Below are positions 14,991 through 19,700 of a DNA stretch of 19,700 nucleotides, piece by piece. The position numbers and the translations under genes are program-made. The notes under the pieces are model-generated. The model saw nothing but the letters and a program-made list of their open reading frames with translations. It did no database searches and was not told the DNA's origin. The stretch's first letter is position 1. Each line of letters opens with the position of its first letter. The DNA comes from Lentisphaeria bacterium (lineage in GTDB: Bacteria; Verrucomicrobiota; Lentisphaeria; Victivallales; UBA1829): contig DPDG01000032.1 in assembly GCA_003526375.1 (NCBI GenBank), positions 1 through 19,700 on the forward strand, written 5' to 3'.

Positions 14991-17900
14991 TTACCGGATT
15001 CCGATCAACAGAAAATGATTGCCGGGGATGATATGGCTGTTCAGCTCTCCGGCACTGATTTTCCTGTTGCTCCAGAGTTCTTTCATTTCCGGCGTCTTTC
15101 CTTCAAGACCAAGTTCTTTCAGATTCAGGGCAAGTGCCGCCTTCTGTGGAGAACGTCCGAGATTTCCGATCACAAGCAGACGGGAATATTCTGAAGGCGC
15201 TTCCAGTTCATACCAGGAGACATACACTTTCTCTGACGCGGATCTGGCTGCGTTGTCGAACCAGTATCCGTGGAACTTCGCCTTGTCGAAGTTAAGTTTC
15301 TCTTTGATGCCCCACCATTTCTGAATCACACCGTGATTGATCCAGTCGGAATCTGTACCGAAGTCGTGGAGAAGTGCGGAAGCAAGGGAACGTTCGGAAA
15401 TCTCCGGCGAAGACAGTTCTTTGCGTCTGGGAGTGAGTTTTTTCATGAAAGTGAGAACACGCGTGACCTGTGTACAGCGGAGAACCGCCGTTCCCCGGAT
15501 TTGCGGATTCCATGCGCATTGATATTCATCAAGCGGCGCCTCGCAGTAATAGTGGTCGGGATTCATGCCGTAGAGCCATACTTCGTTTTCCCCGGGATAC
15601 CAGATATCTGAGAAATTATGGGCGACCGGATTGAAGTAATTATGGGCATGGTTGAAGACCAGTTTGCCGTGTTTGTGCGCGATCTTGTAAATCCGCATCA
15701 GATAATGGCGGAGTTGCATTGCGGAGGACGACAGATAAGGTTTTCCGAATGCATCGATGCCGCCGCACCCGTGTGCCGTATTGTTGCAGGTTTTGACATC
15801 GCAAATATCATAATAGATTCCGCCAAGTTCCGGGAAGTCCCGGAACAGCTTGTCCGTCCGGTAAGCCATTAGGTCCGCGATTCCTCTGCCGCAGCAGAGA
15901 TGCGTCTGTGTCTGAACTCCCATTTTCATCGACGGCTGAATATATCCCGGCATACGTTTCCATGTCGGCAGCCAGTAATCGAATTCCGCGTCATACTGGC
16001 TGATTCCGCCCGGTTGTGCGTAAGGATAGAGTTTGACTCCTTTCTGGCCATAGGGTTTGATCCATTTCTCGCGGAAGCCGGCGGGATCGCGCATGATGTG
16101 CGTCAGGGCGATCATATCGTCCTCGCGCGGTTTGTTGCTAGAAGATTCCCCGCTGCATATTTGTATATTCTGATCGCGGTTGTTCAGATAGCTGCCCATA
16201 TTGAGGGAACGGAAATTTTCCGGCGGACGGCGGGCGGGCGTTGCCATGAACGCAATGGAGTAATCCGCTTTTTTTGTCAGCAGGGAGGATTTGCCGATCA
16301 GGGTCAGAGTGACGCTGATGTTTTCCGTATCCCGTTTCAGCAGGAATGGCGCTTTCTTCGGCGATATGACCCAGTTTGCAGTGTTCAGCGGCAGCCACAT
16401 CATTCCTGTTTCGATTCCCGTGAGCCATGACGCCTCCTGAATGTTCAATGGAGTCGTGATGATATTGTCTTTCCACGGGATCGTAACATATTCCTTGTTT
16501 CGCTGCATGAAATATCTGCCGGATTCCGCCGGCACGTCCCAATGGAGCGTCATGGAATTGATGCGGGTTTCCACTTCCGGCTTCATGGAAAAATCCAGTT
16601 TATAGAGACCGTCGAACCAGAGTTCCGAACGCCATTGGAACGTCAGTTTTTCAGTGGAGCCTTTTCCGGTAAGAACGATGTAATCATCAAAACGTTCCGC
16701 CACATTGAAGTCATTCCACGCAACTGAGTTTCCGTTGACGGACAGCGTCGGCTGGGAAGAAATGACTTCGGCACCGCGCGAGTTCATCCGGGCGGGAAAG
16801 GGAGACCCGTTGAATCCGTATTCCCGATCCAGAATCCGGAACGTATTGTTCCCTGCATCCTGTACTTTGACCCACGGAGCTGGAACCGTGTGATCATCCG
16901 CGACTTTGAGCCGGTAGGGTTCCTGCGGCGGCACGCGGAACGGGACAGACTGCGTCAGAGTCTTTTGCCCGTCCGTGATTTCCGCTCTGATCGAGTATGT
17001 GCCTTCATCAAGGTTTTCGGTCAGCGGCAGAGAAACCGTTGCAATACTCTGCGGAGAGAAATTTTTTCTGGAAACCGGTTTTCCTGCGGGAGAAACAAGT
17101 TCAAGCGTTCCTTTCAACTGCCCGATCTGTTTCAGAATTGCACTTCCCGCGTTGTTGATGTCAACCTTCACCTCAATGAATTTCCGTAAAGGGTATGCCT
17201 GATAAGCAAGGGTGACGGGAAAATTTACAGAATAAAAAAACTCGTAAACAAAACGCGGATTGCCTTTTGCATCTTTCTGTTCCACATAGATACGCTGTTT
17301 CCCGACAGGCAGGGATGTTTTCCATTTTCTGTTTGCGACGTTTCCGTCGAACCTGACGGTTTTGTCCTCGGTTTCATATAACGCTGTAACCGGTGTTTTT
17401 CCATTGCCGTTAACCAGAAGTTCAAGCTGTCCGCTGTAAATATTGCCGAGATGTTCTATCCCCGTGAATTCATCTGAATCCGAAAAGAGGATGCGCCCGT
17501 TACCCGTTTTGATTTCCGGGCTGCCATGCCATGACCAGTAGCAGTGAGGCATTTTCGCGAAGTTGAGTGTCCAGAAGTTTGCGTGGCGACTTTCGCCTGC
17601 TTTCGGGTTTCCGAGTGCGGAAAGCGGAATCGCCAGTTCTGCGCTCCAACCTTGTGTTTCATTGATTTTTGCTTTGGATACGGCTCCGCTGTTCCATGAT
17701 CTGTCGCCGTTTTTCGCATCGAAGAGCGCGCCATTGCCGTTGACACAGAACCAGAGTTCCTGTTTTTGCGCATCTTCCATGAAGAATTCAAAGATGTCGT
17801 CGTTGTAAATATTCTGGTCGTTGCGTGTGAAGTTGCGGCGCGTGTTTTTAAGGTCGGTGGAAAATCCGAGATAAAGATTCCTGTCATCGGTTTTCATTCT

Positions 17901-18836
17901 CAGCCAGGTCTTGGAGGGGGCAAGGTGGTTTTCCGTTCTATATGCCTTGAGAAGCGGAACTTTGACGGCATTTTTCCATTCGTCTTCGTTGATTGTTCCA
18001 TCCACGACAGGAGCGTCCGCTGTTTTGGGGATGGTCATGACAGGAGGTATTGCGGTCAGTCCGAATCCCGACGGAAAATATTTTTCATATTCAGTCCTGA
18101 TTTCCAGCGGACTCAGACAGCGGTCATAGATTTTCAGCTCATCCAGCGCCGTGGCGTCCTTCTTGTCTACACGGAAGCCGTTGAACAGATTTCCGAGTGC
18201 GATAAAGCCGTTTTCCGCCGGCGGGGGAAAATCCGGGGATTTCCCGAATTTCATGTCAGGATATGCAGGCATAACTCCGGGCGGGGAATAACGGGCGGGA
18301 AGTCTGCCGTCCACATAAAGCTTCAGTTCATCCTTGTTCCAGACAGCAGTCAAGTTATGCCAGCGTCCCGTTGTCCAGTCCGCATCCAGAGCTCTGGCAT
18401 TGACCGCATAATTTTTCTTGCCTGATTGCAGATAAGCTGTCAGGTAGGGCGGATCGCTGTATTTGTAGAGAATCAGCCGGAAGTCATTTTGTTTCGCCTC
18501 GAAAAATATCTGATATTTCTTTTCGGTTACTTTCCAAGTCTGCGGACTGACCCAGACCGAAACCGTTCCCTGAGCCGTATTGAAATTTCCCGGCATGCGC
18601 CATGCGCAGAATTCATTCTGGAGTCTCAGCGAATTTCCTTCCCCTTTGATTCCCGGAAACATGCGGAGTTGAAGGTCGGGATTCTTGAAACTGGTGCTTT
18701 TCGGATTTCCCTTTGAAAAGTCGGCGGTTACATTGTAAGAATCAAACGTGGTATGAAAAAGCAATCCCGGTTCCGGCGCTTCTTCTGCAAAAACCGGAAA
18801 GACGGCGCAAATACAGAGCAAGAGTGATTTCTTCAT
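14991..18836 (-). CDS. large secreted LamG-CBM9-glycoside-hydrolase-like protein (GH123/DUF6067-like)
   Basis: A 1281-residue protein. The frame is open 28 codons further upstream into the pseudopilin gene. MKKSLLLCICAVFPVFAE at 18836 is a clear signal peptide with AAGGAG before it, so that start is used. In order: a LamG/concanavalin-A-like domain (~22-252; GRWHNLTAVWN, LKLYVDG, LDELKIYDRCLSPLEI); a CBM9-like domain (~264-455; VDGTINEDEWKNA, NLYLGFS, GWSAELAIPLSAL); beta-rich linker domains (~465-870); and a TIM-barrel-like region (~877-1180) with GIYYDICDVKTC near residue 1005, VFNHAHNY and IWYPGENE. A C-terminal beta domain closes it. The latter half resembles GH123 N-domain/DUF6067-type proteins; the assignment is moderate and no activity is proven. 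It follows a pseudopilin gene by 44 bp and is probably a cell-surface or periplasmic glycan-processing enzyme. Confidence 0.82.
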   Translation of the reverse strand: MKKSLLLCICAVFPVFAEEAPEPGLLFHTTFDSYNVTADFSKGNPKSTSFKNPDLQLRMFPGIKGEGNSLRLQNEFCAWRMPGNFNTAQGTVSVWVSPQTWKVTEKKYQIFFEAKQNDFRLILYKYSDPPYLTAYLQSGKKNYAVNARALDADWTTGRWHNLTAVWNKDELKLYVDGRLPARYSPPGVMPAYPDMKFGKSPDFPPPAENGFIALGNLFNGFRVDKKDATALDELKIYDRCLSPLEIRTEYEKYFPSGFGLTAIPPVMTIPKTADAPVVDGTINEDEWKNAVKVPLLKAYRTENHLAPSKTWLRMKTDDRNLYLGFSTDLKNTRRNFTRNDQNIYNDDIFEFFMEDAQKQELWFCVNGNGALFDAKNGDRSWNSGAVSKAKINETQGWSAELAIPLSALGNPKAGESRHANFWTLNFAKMPHCYWSWHGSPEIKTGNGRILFSDSDEFTGIEHLGNIYSGQLELLVNGNGKTPVTALYETEDKTVRFDGNVANRKWKTSLPVGKQRIYVEQKDAKGNPRFVYEFFYSVNFPVTLAYQAYPLRKFIEVKVDINNAGSAILKQIGQLKGTLELVSPAGKPVSRKNFSPQSIATVSLPLTENLDEGTYSIRAEITDGQKTLTQSVPFRVPPQEPYRLKVADDHTVPAPWVKVQDAGNNTFRILDREYGFNGSPFPARMNSRGAEVISSQPTLSVNGNSVAWNDFNVAERFDDYIVLTGKGSTEKLTFQWRSELWFDGLYKLDFSMKPEVETRINSMTLHWDVPAESGRYFMQRNKEYVTIPWKDNIITTPLNIQEASWLTGIETGMMWLPLNTANWVISPKKAPFLLKRDTENISVTLTLIGKSSLLTKKADYSIAFMATPARRPPENFRSLNMGSYLNNRDQNIQICSGESSSNKPREDDMIALTHIMRDPAGFREKWIKPYGQKGVKLYPYAQPGGISQYDAEFDYWLPTWKRMPGYIQPSMKMGVQTQTHLCCGRGIADLMAYRTDKLFRDFPELGGIYYDICDVKTCNNTAHGCGGIDAFGKPYLSSSAMQLRHYLMRIYKIAHKHGKLVFNHAHNYFNPVAHNFSDIWYPGENEVWLYGMNPDHYYCEAPLDEYQCAWNPQIRGTAVLRCTQVTRVLTFMKKLTPRRKELSSPEISERSLASALLHDFGTDSDWINHGVIQKWWGIKEKLNFDKAKFHGYWFDNAARSASEKVYVSWYELEAPSEYSRLLVIGNLGRSPQKAALALNLKELGLEGKTPEMKELWSNRKISAGELNSHIIPGNHFLLIGIR

Positions 18837-18880
18837 TGGTGATGATCTCCTTGTTTTGATGAAAGTGTCTGATGCAATGA

Positions 18881-19582
18881 TTATTTCAGTTTCGGATGAG
18901 GGTATATTCCCGCATTCCACGAGTATCCAAGCAGAAAGAACATTCCTTCGGAATTGGGGGTATTAGGCCATGCCGCTTTGATGATGCTGTAGGATTTCTG
19001 CCCGGCATGCCCGTCGAGATGAAGAGCATTGAATCGATATGTGCCATGAGCATTTCGCGATATATCGGGCACATCTGCTATGAAATCTTTCTCGTTGTTC
19101 AGGGCATCCATCAGCGGTGAGGTCAATGTCGGCCGTTTGACTGCCTGGACTTTGGGCAATTTATTGATTGTGCCGGCACCGCCGACAAGAAGCAGATTCA
19201 GTCCGTAAGTGACATAAGTATAGCGAAACTGCTTATATTGTCCGTTGCTTTGTGTGATTTTTGCCGCAGGACAGAACAGGAGCCCCCTTGCTTTGGCGCC
19301 TTTGTCATATTTGATTTGCCCCATGTCCAGCAACAGTTTTTCCCAGTAGTCACTGTTTTGCCAGTTTACTCCGTTGATATAGGGAATCATATAACCATTA
19401 TAAGTATCACTGTACATGATATACAGATTCCCGATCTGTTTCAGGTTGGAAAGACAGGAAATTGCTTTTGCCTTTTCTCTTGCTTTGTTCAACGCCGGCA
19501 GCAGCATTCCCGCCAAAATGGCGATGATCGAAATAACGATTAGCAATTCTATTAATGTGAATGTTGCCGTTTTTCTGCTCAT
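18881..19582 (-). CDS. pseudopilin (prepilin-type N-terminal domain), second copy
   Basis: A 233-residue protein beginning MSRKTATFTLIELLIVISII, with the hydrophobic helix and LPALNKAREKAKAISCLSNLKQ of the same family as the pseudopilin at 7614-8441. Mature Phe1 and Glu5 correspond to residues 8 and 12. The residue before the cut is Thr7 rather than the usual Gly. The C-terminal part contains FNALHLDGHAGQ, the family 'DGH' motif, and is otherwise divergent and shorter than the first copy. GAAGGAG stands 7 bp before the ATG. It is followed after 44 bp by the 1281-residue secreted enzyme, repeating the pseudopilin-then-secreted-protein arrangement. No pilus assembly genes are nearby. Confidence 0.9.
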   Translation of the reverse strand: MSRKTATFTLIELLIVISIIAILAGMLLPALNKAREKAKAISCLSNLKQIGNLYIMYSDTYNGYMIPYINGVNWQNSDYWEKLLLDMGQIKYDKGAKARGLLFCPAAKITQSNGQYKQFRYTYVTYGLNLLLVGGAGTINKLPKVQAVKRPTLTSPLMDALNNEKDFIADVPDISRNAHGTYRFNALHLDGHAGQKSYSIIKAAWPNTPNSEGMFFLLGYSWNAGIYPHPKLK

Positions 19583-19636
19583 ATTATTTCTCCTTCTGTT
19601 GAGATAGGTTTTGTCAAATACTTCCTCTTTCTCATG

Positions 19637-19656
19637 GAGCGCGTTTGAGCTCGTTT
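19637..19656 (-). repeat. tandem 10-bp direct repeat upstream of the second pseudopilin
   Basis: GAGCGCGTTT (19637-19646) and GAGCTCGTTT (19647-19656) are back-to-back copies identical at 9 of 10 positions, one helical turn apart. They lie ~55 bp upstream of the pseudopilin start. Direct repeats at one-turn spacing are typical of some activator sites; function here is inference. Confidence 0.35.
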
Positions 19657-19671
19657 TGTTGTTATTTGAAC

Positions 19672-19700
19672 GGGAGCCGACCGATGGAATCGGTTCTCCC
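19672..19700. other. strong hairpin at the right edge
   Basis: GGGAG (19672-19676) pairs with CTCCC (19696-19700). ACCGAT (19680-19685) pairs with ATCGGT (19689-19694) around a GGA loop, with a CCG/T internal loop. No T-tract follows on the minus strand, and the plus-strand continuation is cut off by the window edge. It may be the terminator of a gene to the right or a leader structure of the pseudopilin operon. Confidence 0.4.

Noticed and set aside
18837..18920. 28-codon extension of the large secreted enzyme
   Set aside because: It would hide the signal peptide inside the protein and overlap the pseudopilin 3' end; the ATG at 18836 has AAGGAG.
19612..19617. TTGACA on the minus strand before the second pseudopilin
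   Set aside because: A -10 at the proper spacing would fall on the ribosome binding site and no TATAAT-like hexamer is there.
1..19700. CRISPR arrays, insertion sequences, tRNA or rRNA genes
   Set aside because: No regularly spaced repeats, transposase motifs, terminal inverted repeats or RNA gene signatures were seen on either strand.

Overview
The window reads as a piece of a gut-type Lentisphaerota (Victivallales/Victivallis-like) chromosome. The reasons are: pseudopilins with FTLIELLIVI N-termini placed directly before secreted carbohydrate-active proteins, a DUF4838 protein, a GH106-like enzyme, a LacI regulator, a very large LamG/CBM9 protein, and strong GGAG-type ribosome binding sites. 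The phylum is inferred from gene content; there is no rRNA or tRNA in the window.

Layout. (1) 1-426, minus: a small membrane-anchored protein of unknown function. Between it and the next gene, on the plus strand at 568-702, lies the orphan C-terminal end of an AraC-type DNA-binding domain, a gene remnant. (2) 776-9460, minus: a glycan-use locus read right to left as lacI-type regulator, pseudopilin, DUF4838 secreted protein, secreted tandem CBM-like protein, cytoplasmic alpha/beta hydrolase, cytoplasmic GH106-like glycoside hydrolase. The regulator has a full-consensus promoter (TTGACA, 16 bp, TATAAT) followed by two identical palindromic 17-bp sites, very probably its own operators. Two hairpins divide the locus internally: one before the CBM gene and one, with terminator form, after it. 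(3) 9461-9736: divergent regulatory region, T-rich on the plus strand. (4) 9737-14982, plus: a compact housekeeping-style operon of FAD/NAD oxidoreductase, Nudix hydrolase, OppD-type ABC ATPase, membrane-anchored TPR protein and mutL, with gaps of 15 bp or less or short overlaps. (5) 14991-19582, minus: a second pseudopilin followed by a 1281-residue secreted LamG-CBM9-glycosidase-like protein. This second unit converges on mutL with only 8 bp between the two stop codons.

How it fits together: the LacI-type repressor probably senses a sugar released from a complex glycan and controls its own operon. The secreted DUF4838 and CBM proteins would act outside the cytoplasmic membrane on the polymer. 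The alpha/beta hydrolase (deacylation) and GH106-like enzyme (possibly alpha-L-rhamnosidase) lack signal peptides and would finish imported oligosaccharides. The pattern 'pseudopilin gene immediately before a secreted glycan-acting gene' occurs twice independently here and is the most interesting system-level signal. No CRISPR array, insertion sequence, tRNA or rRNA was seen.
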